From: Streptomyces sp. SAI-127
GTDB taxonomy: Bacteria > Actinomycetota > Actinomycetes > Streptomycetales > Streptomycetaceae
DNA length: 64,000 nt
Reading direction: 5' to 3'
Assembly (NCBI RefSeq): GCF_029894425.1
Contig: NZ_JARXYJ010000001.1
Location: forward strand, 3,844,001 to 3,908,000
Each line of letters starts with the position of its first letter. Within the stretch, counting starts at the first letter, position 1. The notes under the pieces are model-generated. The model was not told the DNA's origin and made no database searches. It saw nothing but the letters and a program-made list of their open reading frames with translations. The translations under genes and the position numbers were made by a program. Shown in pieces: positions 34,810-43,451 of this stretch.

Positions 34810-35167
34810 GCTCGTTCCCCTTCCTGAAACCAGCTCATCGTCAAAGCCGACAGCCCTGGGAGGGCACGCGCGTCAAAGTGGGACACGCGCCACCGGCATC
34901 GAACACATTGCTTCCAAGCCATTATCCCGCATCTCAGGACCCGATGACCAACATCAGTCGGCATCGCTTGGGCAACGCGCGCGAGCAAAACCACTCAATT
35001 CGGCGATGTGGCTGCGATACTCCGCCGCCGCGCCGATCCCGGCCGGGCGTGAGCGCTCCGGAATTCTTTGACGCAGGTCACACGTCCGGTCCGGTCCTCG
35101 GACGGCGATCTCCGCCATGCTGTCCCTCGGACATCGGATGCAGCGGACACACCGGAGGGGATACGCC
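34810..35167. promoter_or_regulatory. Divergent intergenic region
   Basis: 358 gene-free bases between DUF3117 and the enoyl-CoA hydratase gene. A TTTGACGCAGGTCACA stretch near 35068 resembles a -35 box, with no matching -10. I see no ncRNA, repeat or clear operator. Confidence 0.4.
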
Positions 35168-35959
35168 ATGGCCGACACCGTGCTCTACGAGGTGCACGAC
35201 GGGCTCGCGACGATCACGCTGAACCGACCGGAGGCGATGAACGCGCTGAACATCGCCACGAAGGTCGCGCTGCGGGAGGCCGTGGAGTCGGCGGCCTCGG
35301 ACGACGCCGTACGGGCCGTGCTGCTCACCGCCGCCGGGGAGCGGGCGTTCTGCGTGGGGCAGGACCTCAAGGAGCACATCGGGCTGCTGATGCAGGGCTC
35401 CGACGTCGTGATGAGTACGGTCAAGGAGCACTACAACCCCGTGGTGCGGGCGCTGACGGAGATGCGGAAGCCCGTGGTCGCCGGGGTGAACGGGGTGGCG
35501 GCCGGGGCAGGCTTCGGGCTGGCGCTGGCCGCGGACTACCGGGTGGTGGCGGACACCGCCGCCTTCAACACGTCCTTCGCGGGGGTCGCGCTGACCGCGG
35601 ACTCCGGGATCTCGTGGACGCTGCCGCGGGTGGTCGGGCCGGGCAGGGCCGCGGATCTGCTGCTCTTTCCCCGGACCGTCTCGGCCCAGGACGCCTATGA
35701 ACTGGGCATCGTGAACCGTCTCGTGCCGTCGACCGAGCTGCCCGCGGAGGCGGAGAAGGTGGCGCGGGCGCTGGCCTCGGGGCCGACGGTGGCGTACGGG
35801 GCGATCAAGGAGTCCCTCTCGTACGCGCTGTCGCACTCTCTGGCGGAGACGCTGGAGAAGGAGGACGAGCTGCAGGGACGGGCCGGGGCGTCCGAGGACC
35901 ATGCGATCGCCGTGCGGGCGTTCGTGAACAAGGAGACGCCGGAGTATCTGGGGCGGTGA
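35168..35959 (+). CDS. Enoyl-CoA hydratase/isomerase family protein
   Basis: 263-residue crotonase-fold enzyme. The two oxyanion-hole segments are visible (AFCVGQDLKE and VNGVAAGAGFGLALAADYRV), and the PaaG-like DSGISW and LGIVNRLV motifs follow. It would hydrate or isomerise enoyl-CoA substrates in fatty- or aromatic-acid breakdown. The ATG at 35168 has GGAGGGGAT upstream. Substrate chain length cannot be read. Confidence 0.88.
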   Translation: MADTVLYEVHDGLATITLNRPEAMNALNIATKVALREAVESAASDDAVRAVLLTAAGERAFCVGQDLKEHIGLLMQGSDVVMSTVKEHYNPVVRALTEMRKPVVAGVNGVAAGAGFGLALAADYRVVADTAAFNTSFAGVALTADSGISWTLPRVVGPGRAADLLLFPRTVSAQDAYELGIVNRLVPSTELPAEAEKVARALASGPTVAYGAIKESLSYALSHSLAETLEKEDELQGRAGASEDHAIAVRAFVNKETPEYLGR

Positions 35960-35981
35960 CCCGCCGTCGCGGGGCGCGCCC

Positions 35982-36560
35982 CTAAAGGCGTCTCGCCACG
36001 CACGATTCCAGGTGGTCGTCGACCAGACCGCAGGCCTGCATCAGTGCGTACGCCGTCGTCGGACCCACGAAGCGCAGGCCGCGCTTCTTCAGTGCCTTCG
36101 ACAGGGCGGTCGACTCCGGAGTCACCGCCGGGACGTCTCCCAGGGTCTTGGGGATCGCATGAGAAGCCGGCGCGTGGGACCAGATCAGCTCGTCCAGCTC
36201 GCCCGGGGCCCACTCGGCCAGCACGCGCGCGTTGGCCATCGTCGCGTCGATCTTGGCGCGGTTGCGGATGATTCCCGGGTCGAGCAGCAGGCGGTCGCGG
36301 TCGGCCTCGCCGAACGTGGCCACCTTGGCGATCTCGAAGCCCGCGAAGGCGGCGCGGAAGCCCTCGCGGCGGCGCAGGATCGTGATCCAGGACAGGCCGG
36401 ACTGGAAGGCCTCCAGGCTGAGGCGTTCGTACAGGGCGTCGTCGCCGTGGACCGGGCGGCCCCACTCCTCGTCGTGGTACGTCACGTAGTCCGGCGTGGA
36501 CAGAGCCCAGGGGCAGCGCGGCGCGCCGTCCGGTCCGGCCAGGGCAGTGCCGTCGCTCAC
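35982..36560 (-). CDS. tag: DNA-3-methyladenine glycosylase I
   Basis: 192 residues, normal for TagA. Signature RCPWALSTPDYVTYHDEEWG opens the domain (Cys, His and Glu near the base pocket), SGLSWITILRRREGFR follows, and the zinc-site Cys and His lie at the C-terminus. Removes 3-methyladenine from alkylated DNA. Start ATGA overlap with the upstream DivIVA-like gene, so they are co-translated. Rv1210 counterpart. Confidence 0.93.
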   Translation of the reverse strand: MSDGTALAGPDGAPRCPWALSTPDYVTYHDEEWGRPVHGDDALYERLSLEAFQSGLSWITILRRREGFRAAFAGFEIAKVATFGEADRDRLLLDPGIIRNRAKIDATMANARVLAEWAPGELDELIWSHAPASHAIPKTLGDVPAVTPESTALSKALKKRGLRFVGPTTAYALMQACGLVDDHLESCVARRL

Positions 36561-36916
36561 CGCTGCTCCCCATGGCCGTGCTCGGGCTTCTCCATGGAGA
36601 CGTGGGCCGCGGCCCGGGCCCCGGCCAGCGCGGACTCCAGGTCGGCGATCCGGGCGTCCCGCTCGGCGAGTTCCGCGCCGAGGCGGCTGAGCGCGTCGTC
36701 GACGTCCGCCATGCGGTAGCCGCGGGCGGTCAGCGGGAAGCGCAGGCTGTCGATGTCCGCGCGGTTCAGCGGTCGGTCCGGCGGCAGCGGGTCCTGGAGC
36801 CGCTCGGGGGTGACGTCCGGCAGCGGGCCGTCGCTCTCCCCGCCGCCCACCACGGCGAGCGTCACCGCGGCGACCACGACCGCGAGCGCGATGACCAGGA
36901 ACAAGAACATAACCAT
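36557..36916 (-). CDS. DivIVA-domain membrane protein
   Basis: 119 residues: an N-terminal helix (FLFLVIALAVVVAAVTLAVV), a Pro/Asp linker and a DivIVA-like pattern DIDSLRFPLTARGYRMADVDDAL, then a short coiled coil (LGAELAERDARIADLESAL). DivIVA-type proteins recognise curved membrane; this one is anchored and small. An alternative ATG at 36931 adds five residues. Its leader contains the 20-base palindrome at 36939-36958. Rv1209 counterpart. Confidence 0.85.
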   Translation of the reverse strand: MVMFLFLVIALAVVVAAVTLAVVGGGESDGPLPDVTPERLQDPLPPDRPLNRADIDSLRFPLTARGYRMADVDDALSRLGAELAERDARIADLESALAGARAAAHVSMEKPEHGHGEQR

Positions 36917-37062
36917 CGCTGAGGTCCCCATGGTCCCTGCCGGCGGCCGGCCGCCGGCGTCGAATGTGTCAGGGTCCGATCGTGCCATGCGAGTCTGACA
37001 GTTAGGGTCGCAGGCGGCCGCAGACTCCGAACACACAGACGCACGAAGTGAGGTCACAGGCG

Positions 37063-37923
37063 ATGCTCAGGCTGGGCAGGCGTGAATTCGACGCGCACGA
37101 GCCGGTGATCATGGCGATCGTGAACCGGACCCCCGACTCCTTCTACGACCAGGGAGCCACGTTCCTCGACGAGCCCGCGCTCGCGCGCGTGGAGCAGGCG
37201 GTGGCCGAAGGGGCCGCCATCATCGACGTCGGCGGGGTCAAGGCCGGGCCCGGGGAAGAGGTCTCCGCGGCGGAGGAGGCGCGGCGGACCGTCGGGTTCG
37301 TGGCGGAGGTGCGGCGGCGGTTCCCGGACGTGATCATCAGCGTCGACACCTGGCGGGCGTCCGTCGGTGAGGCCGTGTGCGAGGCGGGGGCGGATCTGCT
37401 CAACGACGCGTGGGGCGGGGTCGATCCGGGGCTCGCCGAGGTCGCCGCGCGGTACGGGGTGGGGCTGGTGTGCACGCACGCGGGCGGCGCCGAGCCGCGT
37501 ACCCGGCCGCATCGGGTGACGTACGACGACGTCATGGCCGACATTCTGCGGGTGACCGTGGGGCTCGCCGAGCGGGCGGTGGCTCTGGGGGTGCCCCGGG
37601 AGTCCGTGATGATCGATCCCGGGCACGACTTCGGGAAGAACACGCGGCACAGTCTCGAGGCGACCCGGCGGCTCGGGGAGATGGTCGGGACGGGGTGGCC
37701 CGTGCTGGTGTCCCTGTCCAACAAGGACTTCGTGGGCGAGACCCTGGACAAGCCGGTGAAGGAACGGGTGGTCGGGACGCTGGCGACCACCGCGGTGTCG
37801 GCGTGGCTGGGGGCGCAGGTGTACCGGGTGCACGAGGTCGCCGAGACCCGGCAGGTGCTGGACATGGTGGCGTCGATCGCGGGGCATCGGCCTCCGGCGG
37901 TCGCGCGTCGAGGGCTGGCGTAG
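37063..37923 (+). CDS. folP: Dihydropteroate synthase-like (FolP2 type)
   Basis: 286 residues with the TIM-barrel DHPS motifs: VMAIVNRTPDSFYDQG, IIDVGGVKAGPG (the usual DIGGES), GADLLNDAWGG and IDPGHDFGKN. The changed second motif (VGGVKAG) places it in the FolP2 group, like M. tuberculosis Rv1207, which has been reported to lack DHPS activity. So the folate role is uncertain. Start at ATG 37063 with GAGG upstream, divergent from the DivIVA-like gene. Confidence 0.85.
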   Translation: MLRLGRREFDAHEPVIMAIVNRTPDSFYDQGATFLDEPALARVEQAVAEGAAIIDVGGVKAGPGEEVSAAEEARRTVGFVAEVRRRFPDVIISVDTWRASVGEAVCEAGADLLNDAWGGVDPGLAEVAARYGVGLVCTHAGGAEPRTRPHRVTYDDVMADILRVTVGLAERAVALGVPRESVMIDPGHDFGKNTRHSLEATRRLGEMVGTGWPVLVSLSNKDFVGETLDKPVKERVVGTLATTAVSAWLGAQVYRVHEVAETRQVLDMVASIAGHRPPAVARRGLA

Positions 37924-37948
37924 GAACCCTTCCGCAACCGCTCCTCAC

Positions 37949-37984
37949 ACGCCGGAGGGGCTGATTTCCCAGCCCCTCCGGCGT
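37949..37984. terminator. Bidirectional terminator
   Basis: 15-bp perfect stem (ACGCCGGAGGGGCTG) with a 6-base ATTTCC loop, between the convergent folP and LOG-family genes. Confidence 0.85.
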
Positions 37985-38000
37985 TCCGACCCCACAAGGA

Positions 38001-38759
38001 CTACCGACCCGCCTCCTTGGACACCAACGCCACCGCCTCGTCCACGTCGTCCGTCACGTGGAACAGCAGCAGGTCCTTCTCCGACGCCTTGCCCTGGGCG
38101 ATCAGGGTGTTCTTGAGCCAGTCGACCAGTCCGCCCCAGTACTCGCTGCCGAAGAGGACGATCGGGAAGCGGGTGACCTTCTGGGTCTGGACCAGCGTCA
38201 ACGCCTCGAACAGCTCGTCCAGGGTGCCGAGTCCGCCCGGCAGGACCACGAAACCCTGCGCGTACTTCACGAACATCATCTTGCGGACGAAGAAGTAGCG
38301 GAAGTTGAGGCCGATGTCGACGTAGGGGTTGAGCCCCTGCTCGAACGGGAGCTCGATGCCGAGGCCGACGGAGGTGCCGTTCGCCTCGCAGGCACCCTTG
38401 TTGGCCGCCTCCATGGCACCGGGGCCGCCGCCGGTGATGACGGCGAAGCCGGCCTCCACCAGGCCCCGGCCGAGCCGCACGCCCGCCTCGTACTCCGGAG
38501 AGTCCGCAGGCGTTCGCGCGGAGCCGAACACGCTGATCGCGGGCGGGAGTTCGGCGAGCGTGCCGAAGCCCTCGATGAACTCCGACTGGATGCGCAGAAC
38601 GCGCCAGGGGTCGGTGTGGACCCAGTCCGAGGGACCGCCCGCGTCCAGCAGGCGCTGGTCGGTCGTGCTCGCCGTGACCTGTCCCCGCCTGCGGAGGACA
38701 GGTCCCAGGCGCTGCTCCTCCGGCGGCTGCTTCTTGCCCTCGGGGTTCCCGGTAGCCAT
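38001..38759 (-). CDS. LOG family protein (TIGR00730 Rossmann fold)
   Basis: 252 residues. Signature PGGLGTLDELFEAL at about 173 and the GGGPGAME loop near 115 define the LONELY GUY/TIGR00730 fold; members act as cytokinin-activating phosphoribohydrolases or nucleotide-related hydrolases. A polar 45-residue head precedes it. Counterpart Rv1205. ATG with GGAGGGAG. Confidence 0.9.
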   Translation of the reverse strand: MATGNPEGKKQPPEEQRLGPVLRRRGQVTASTTDQRLLDAGGPSDWVHTDPWRVLRIQSEFIEGFGTLAELPPAISVFGSARTPADSPEYEAGVRLGRGLVEAGFAVITGGGPGAMEAANKGACEANGTSVGLGIELPFEQGLNPYVDIGLNFRYFFVRKMMFVKYAQGFVVLPGGLGTLDELFEALTLVQTQKVTRFPIVLFGSEYWGGLVDWLKNTLIAQGKASEKDLLLFHVTDDVDEAVALVSKEAGR

Positions 38760-38868
38760 GTGCGCTCCCTCCGCTTGCCTGGTCTTTCCGTCTCAGCGTA
38801 GATCTACGCGGGTTACGGAGGGGGGACGTCCGCGTGTCCGCCATGAAGCGCCACGGCGCGGACCGACG

Positions 38869-39948
38869 TCACGACGTCAGCCAGGCCCTCAGCTTCTCCT
38901 CCGCCTCCGGAATCAGCGACACCTTCACCCGCTCGTCCACCTTGTGCGCGAGCAGCGGCTGACCGGGGCTGTAGTTCACCGCGGGCACGCCGAGCGCGCT
39001 GAAGCGGGACACGTCCGTCCAGCCGAACTTGGGGCGGGCGACGCCCCCGACCGCCGCCATGAAGGCCTGGGCGACGGGGTGGGTGAGGCCGGGGCGGGCA
39101 CCGCCGGTGTGGTCGTCGACGGTGAACTCGTCGACCCCGCAGTCCGCGAAGAAGTCCCGCACGAAGGCCTCCGCCTCGGCCTCGCTGCGGTCCGGGGCGT
39201 AACGGAAGTTGACCGTCAGCGTGCAGGAGTCGGGGATGACGTTCGTGGCCACGCCGCCCTCCACCCGCACCGCGTTGAGACCCTCGTGGAACTCGAGCCC
39301 GTCCACCACCGGCTTGCGCGGCTCGTAGGCCGCCAGCTTCGCGAGGGCGGGAGCGGCCTTGTGGATCGCGTTGGTCCCCATCCACGCGCGCGCTGAATGC
39401 GCACGCTCTCCCTTGAACGTCAGCAGCACCCGCAGAGTTCCCTGGCAGCCGCCCTCGACCTGGTTGTCCGTCGGCTCCAGAAGGACCGCGAAGTCGCCCT
39501 CCAGCCACTCGGGGTGGGCCTCGGCCACATGTCCCAGGCCGTTGAGGTGTGCCGCGACCTCTTCGTTGTCGTAGAAGATGAAGGTGAGGTCGCGGTTGGG
39601 CTCGGGGACCGTCGCCGCGATCCGCAGCTGGACGGCGACCCCGGACTTCATGTCGCAGGTGCCGCAGCCCCACAGGTAGCCCTCGTCGTCGAGGCGGGAG
39701 GGGACGTTGCCCGCGATGGGGACCGTGTCGATGTGGCCGGCGAGGATGACGCGTTCCGGACGGCCGAGGTCGGTGCGGGCGACGACGTTGTTGCCATGGC
39801 GGTCGACCGTCAGGTGCGGCAGGGCGCGCAGGGCGGTCTCGATCGCGTCCGCCAGGGGCTTCTCGCTGCCGCTCTCGGAGGGGAAGTCGACGAGCTGCGC
39901 GGTGAGCTGAGCTGCGTCCAGCGAAAGGTCAAGAGGGGTGTCGGCCAT
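38869..39948 (-). CDS. dapE: Succinyl-diaminopimelate desuccinylase
   Basis: 359-residue M20 zinc peptidase that releases succinate from N-succinyl-LL-DAP in lysine and peptidoglycan synthesis. Metal sites: LAGHIDTVP, WGCGTCDMKSG, YDNEEVAA (the catalytic Glu region) and EPTDN. Start ATG at 39948. Counterpart Rv1202; dapC lies 1.8 kb away. Confidence 0.92.
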   Translation of the reverse strand: MADTPLDLSLDAAQLTAQLVDFPSESGSEKPLADAIETALRALPHLTVDRHGNNVVARTDLGRPERVILAGHIDTVPIAGNVPSRLDDEGYLWGCGTCDMKSGVAVQLRIAATVPEPNRDLTFIFYDNEEVAAHLNGLGHVAEAHPEWLEGDFAVLLEPTDNQVEGGCQGTLRVLLTFKGERAHSARAWMGTNAIHKAAPALAKLAAYEPRKPVVDGLEFHEGLNAVRVEGGVATNVIPDSCTLTVNFRYAPDRSEAEAEAFVRDFFADCGVDEFTVDDHTGGARPGLTHPVAQAFMAAVGGVARPKFGWTDVSRFSALGVPAVNYSPGQPLLAHKVDERVKVSLIPEAEEKLRAWLTS

Positions 39949-40032
39949 GCTCCCGACCCTAACGCCCCGCTGTCCGCGCCCACTGTCCACATCCGGCGCG
40001 GACGTCTCAGTACTCTCCAGTATCTTGTCCGG

Positions 40033-41010
40033 ATGCCAGAGCCGTTGCCCCCTACTCGCAAGCGCCGTGGCCGCCTCCTCCGCTTCGGGGCGTCCCTCGT
40101 GGTCCTGTGCGCGGTCGCCGGTTACCTCGTGGTGCAGTACGTCACCGGAGGCACCGACGGGCCGACCTGCAGAGTCGTCTCGGGCAGGGCGGGCGGACCG
40201 TCGTACGAGTTCACGCCCGAGCAGGCGGTGAACGCGGCGACGATCACCGCCGTCGGCACCGGGCGCAGGCTGCCGGAGCGGGCCGTGGCGATCGCGCTCG
40301 CCACCGCGCTCCAGGAGTCGGGGCTGCGCAACATCTCGCACGGCGACCGTGACTCGCTCGGGCTGTTCCAGCAGCGGCCCTCGCAGGGCTGGGGCACCCC
40401 GCGGGAGATCCTGGACCCGACGTACGCGGCGGGTGAGTTCTACAAGCACCTCGTCAAGGTGCGGGGCTATCAGGACCTCCCGCTGACCGTCGCCGCCCAG
40501 CGCGTGCAGCGCAGCGGCTATCCGGAGGCGTACGCCAAGCACGAGCCGGACGCCACCCTGCTCGCCGCCGCCATGACCGGCACCTCGGCGGCCACCCTGA
40601 CCTGTGACGGGCGCCAGGACTCCACACGGGCCACCCAGGCCGCCCAGGCCACCGCCACGGGCCCCGACGCGGTGCGGTCGGCTCTCGTACGGGACTTCGG
40701 GCGGGACGCGCTGGAGACGACCGCGGCGGAGGTGGGCGGCAAGACCTCGCCGAGCCCGGCCCCCACCTCGGGCGACGGCCGCACCGTGACCCTGCCCGTG
40801 CGGGAGGACACCGACCCGGGTTCCGGCCGCAGTCTCAGGGAACGCGGCTGGCAGCTCGCCCACTGGGCCGTCGCCAACTCCTCCGCGCTGCGCATCGAGC
40901 GCGTCTCGTACGCCGGGCGGCAGTGGACGGCCGGGAACACGGACAGCCAGTGGCGTACGGCGGACGGCGAGGGCGGCTCGGACTCGGTGCGGATACTGAC
41001 GGCACGGTAG
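40033..41010 (+). CDS. Membrane protein with lysozyme-like motif (often named heavy metal transporter)
   Basis: 325 residues: basic N-terminus, one helix (18-38, ASLVVLCAVAGYLVVQYV), then a domain with ALQESGLRN (candidate catalytic Glu) and SLGLFQQRPSQGWG, as in goose-type or Rpf-like lysozyme folds. A Ser/Thr-rich stretch and a hydrophilic C-terminal part follow. It should face outward and could cleave peptidoglycan. The heavy-metal transporter label of relatives is not supported: only one helix is seen. ATG at 40033. Confidence 0.7.
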   Translation: MPEPLPPTRKRRGRLLRFGASLVVLCAVAGYLVVQYVTGGTDGPTCRVVSGRAGGPSYEFTPEQAVNAATITAVGTGRRLPERAVAIALATALQESGLRNISHGDRDSLGLFQQRPSQGWGTPREILDPTYAAGEFYKHLVKVRGYQDLPLTVAAQRVQRSGYPEAYAKHEPDATLLAAAMTGTSAATLTCDGRQDSTRATQAAQATATGPDAVRSALVRDFGRDALETTAAEVGGKTSPSPAPTSGDGRTVTLPVREDTDPGSGRSLRERGWQLAHWAVANSSALRIERVSYAGRQWTAGNTDSQWRTADGEGGSDSVRILTAR

Positions 41011-41284
41011 TTCGGAAGATCACCTGGAAGGGTCACGTCCGCCCGCGGTCGGAGCGGGTGTGCGCAGGTTTTCGTCACGTCACCCCCGTATCGGCAAGAA
41101 CCCTTGGGTTCAAAGGGCTGCAACGATTCGGCGGACTTTCAGACCGGAAGCCTTTTGCCCGTTTTTATCCGCAGGTGATAATGCGACGCATTGCCAACTC
41201 TTTACGTTGGCCCTCCGCAACCTTCGTCGGCTTCGAGCGGTAGTCACGGCGTCCTAGCAACGTTTCCTCCGTCGAAGGAGCAAC

Positions 41285-41725
41285 ATGTCCCTCCCCCTGA
41301 CCCGCAGGATCGCCCGTGCCGCGCTGCTCGTCGCTGCGGGAGCGGCAGCCGGGGTCGGTGCGGCCGGCGCCGCCAGTGCGGCCCCCGCGCAGCCGCCGGC
41401 CACCCCCAACCTCGGTGGGCTGACCGCTCTGGACGGGGCCAACGTCGGCAACACGGTGGACAGCGCGGCGCAGAACCTGACCGGGACCGCTGCCAAGACC
41501 GGTGGCAAGACGGTCGGGAAGGCGGTGCCGTCCGCGGGCAAGACCGTGAAGAAGGTGGCACCGGTCGCGCAGAAGACGGCGGGCGAGGCCGCCGGTTCCG
41601 CCGGGGGCCTCCTCGGGCAGACCGCGTCCACCGCGACGAAGGGCGGCCTGCCGACCAGCTCCCTCACCAAGGGCGGCGTGCCGGCTGCCGGCACCCTGCC
41701 GGTGAAGGGCCTTCCGCTCGGCTAG
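41285..41725 (+). CDS. Small secreted Ala/Gly-rich protein
   Basis: 146 residues. Signal peptide with Arg-Arg start and cleavage near ASAAP (about residue 33). The mature part is disordered Ala/Gly/Thr/Lys-rich sequence with KTVGKAV and KTVKKVAP-type units. No enzyme motif, so likely a cell-wall or spore-surface associated protein; I do not recognise a family. ATG at 41285 after GAAGGAGCAAC. Confidence 0.7.
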   Translation: MSLPLTRRIARAALLVAAGAAAGVGAAGAASAAPAQPPATPNLGGLTALDGANVGNTVDSAAQNLTGTAAKTGGKTVGKAVPSAGKTVKKVAPVAQKTAGEAAGSAGGLLGQTASTATKGGLPTSSLTKGGVPAAGTLPVKGLPLG

Positions 41726-41733
41726 TACCTCGC

Positions 41734-41785
41734 GCATACGGCGAAGGGGCCCGGGAACACCATCCCGGGCCCCTTCGCCGTATGC
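41734..41785. terminator. Very strong bidirectional terminator
   Basis: A 23-bp perfect stem with a 6-base loop (ACACCA) between the convergent secreted protein and dapC genes. Confidence 0.9.
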
Positions 41786-41792
41786 CCGTGCA

Positions 41793-42887
41793 CTACGCCA
41801 GGCGCTCGACCGCCGACCGCACCCGCTCGTCCGTCGCCGTCAGCGCGACGCGTACGAACTTCTCGCCCGCCGCGCCGTAGAAGTCGCCCGGCGCCACCAG
41901 GATGCCCAGGTCGGCCAGGTGGGCGACCGTCGACCAGCAGGACTCGTCCCGCGTGGCCCAGAGGTAGAGGCTGGCCTCACTGTGCTCGATACGGAAGCCG
42001 TGGGACTCCAGTGCCTCGCGCAGCAAGGTGCGGCGGGCCAGATAGCGCTCGCGCTGTTCGTGGACGTGGGTGTCATCGCCCAGGGCCGCCACGACCGCGG
42101 CCTGGGTCGGCGCCGGCGTCATCATGCCGCCGTGCTTGCGGATCTCCAGGAGGGGCGCCAGGACGGCCGGGTCGCCCGCCAGGAAGGCCGCGCGGTAGCC
42201 CGCGAGGTTGGACCGCTTCGACAGCGAGTGCACGGCCACGAGGCCGTCGTAGGAGCCGCCGTTGACGTCCGGGTGCAGGACCGAGACCGGGTCGGCCTCC
42301 CAGCCGAGCTCCAGGTAGCACTCGTCGGAGAAGATCAGGATGCCGTGGGACCGGGCCCAGGCGACGATCCTCGTCAGCTCCTCCTTCGACAGCACCTTGC
42401 CGGTCGGGTTCGACGGGGAGTTGAGCCACAGGAGCTTCAGGCCCGCCGGGTCCAGCTCGGTGGGGTCGTCGTAGACCTCGTGGCCGGCCCGGGCGAGGCG
42501 CGCGCCGACCTCGTACGTCGGGTAGGCCAGGCGCGGGTACGCGACCCGGTCGCCGGGGCCGAGGCCCAGCTGGGTGGGGAGCCAGGCGACGAGTTCCTTG
42601 GAGCCGACGATCGGCAGGACGTGGCGGTGGGTGACCTCGCGGGCGCCCAGGCGCCGCTCGACCCAGCCGGTGATCGCGTCACGCAGCGCCGGGGTGCCCC
42701 AGACCGTCGGGTAGCCCGGGGAGTCCGCCGCGTCGATCAGGGCCTTCTGGACGAGATCGGGGACCGGGTCGACGGGGGTGCCGACCGACAGGTCGACGAT
42801 GCCTCCGGGGTGCGCGGCCGCCGTCTTCTTGTACGGCTCCAGCTTGTCCCAGGGGAAGGTGGGAAGGCGGTCGGAGACTGCGGACAC
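41793..42887 (-). CDS. dapC: Succinyldiaminopimelate transaminase
   Basis: 364-residue PLP aminotransferase (class I/II) of the DapC type that makes N-succinyl-LL-DAP. PLP residues: IVGSKELV phosphate loop, NSPSNPTGKV (Asn), FSDECYLEL (Asp188, Tyr191) and HSLSKRSNLAGYR with Schiff-base Lys224. Start at GTG 42887 fits the family's FPWD opening; a longer reading starts 33 bases upstream. It lies 111 bases after fdxA on the same strand. Counterpart Rv1178. Confidence 0.9.
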   Translation of the reverse strand: MSAVSDRLPTFPWDKLEPYKKTAAAHPGGIVDLSVGTPVDPVPDLVQKALIDAADSPGYPTVWGTPALRDAITGWVERRLGAREVTHRHVLPIVGSKELVAWLPTQLGLGPGDRVAYPRLAYPTYEVGARLARAGHEVYDDPTELDPAGLKLLWLNSPSNPTGKVLSKEELTRIVAWARSHGILIFSDECYLELGWEADPVSVLHPDVNGGSYDGLVAVHSLSKRSNLAGYRAAFLAGDPAVLAPLLEIRKHGGMMTPAPTQAAVVAALGDDTHVHEQRERYLARRTLLREALESHGFRIEHSEASLYLWATRDESCWSTVAHLADLGILVAPGDFYGAAGEKFVRVALTATDERVRSAVERLA

Positions 42888-42921
42888 GGCTTTCGGGCTC
42901 ACTTTCGGGTCGTACGGCAAA

Positions 42922-42968
42922 CGCCTCGGCCCCGCACGGCCGCGATCAGGCCGTACGGGACCGAGGCG
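42922..42968 (-). terminator. Terminator-like hairpin after fdxA
   Basis: 20-bp stem (42922-42941 with 42949-42968) whose two mismatches on the plus strand become G-U pairs in the minus transcript. It can end the ferredoxin message or act as an attenuator before dapC. Confidence 0.65.
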
Positions 42969-42998
42969 GCACGAAGTGCGGACCGCCGGTGCGGATGA

Positions 42999-43316
42999 CT
43001 ATGCCTGCGGCGGCAGCGCGGCGATGAACGGGTGGTCCCGCTCGATCAGCCCCAGCTTGCTGGCGCCGCCGGGCGAGCCGAGCTCGTCGAAGAACTCGAC
43101 GTTCGCCTTGTAGTAGTCCTTCCACTCGTCCGGGGTGTCGTCCTCGTAGAAGATCGCCTCGACCGGGCAGACCGGCTCACAGGCACCACAGTCGACGCAT
43201 TCGTCCGGGTGGATGTACAAGGACCGGGAGCCCTCGTAGATGCAGTCGACCGGGCACTCCTCGATGCAGGCCTTGTCCTTCACGTCGACACAAGGCTGCG
43301 CGATGACGTAGGTCAC
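42999..43316 (-). CDS. fdxA: 7Fe ferredoxin
   Basis: 105 residues. The cysteines are C9, C17, C21, C25 and C40, C43, C46, C50, the FdxA pattern for one [3Fe-4S] and one [4Fe-4S] cluster. The long helical C-terminus (WKDYYKANVEFFDELGSPGGASK) is typical. Carries electrons in the cytoplasm. GTG start with GGAGGAGG. Counterpart Rv1177. Confidence 0.95.
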   Translation of the reverse strand: MTYVIAQPCVDVKDKACIEECPVDCIYEGSRSLYIHPDECVDCGACEPVCPVEAIFYEDDTPDEWKDYYKANVEFFDELGSPGGASKLGLIERDHPFIAALPPQA

Positions 43317-43451
43317 GCTGTCGTTCCTCCTCCATGCTGGCGGGCCTCTTCAGGCTCCGCCGCCTCGCGCGCGGGAGCGCGGCGTCGTCGATGCCCGCCC
43401 CTAGTATCTCCGTTCTTGGGCATGATCCGAACAGGAGGGGTGAACTGACCT

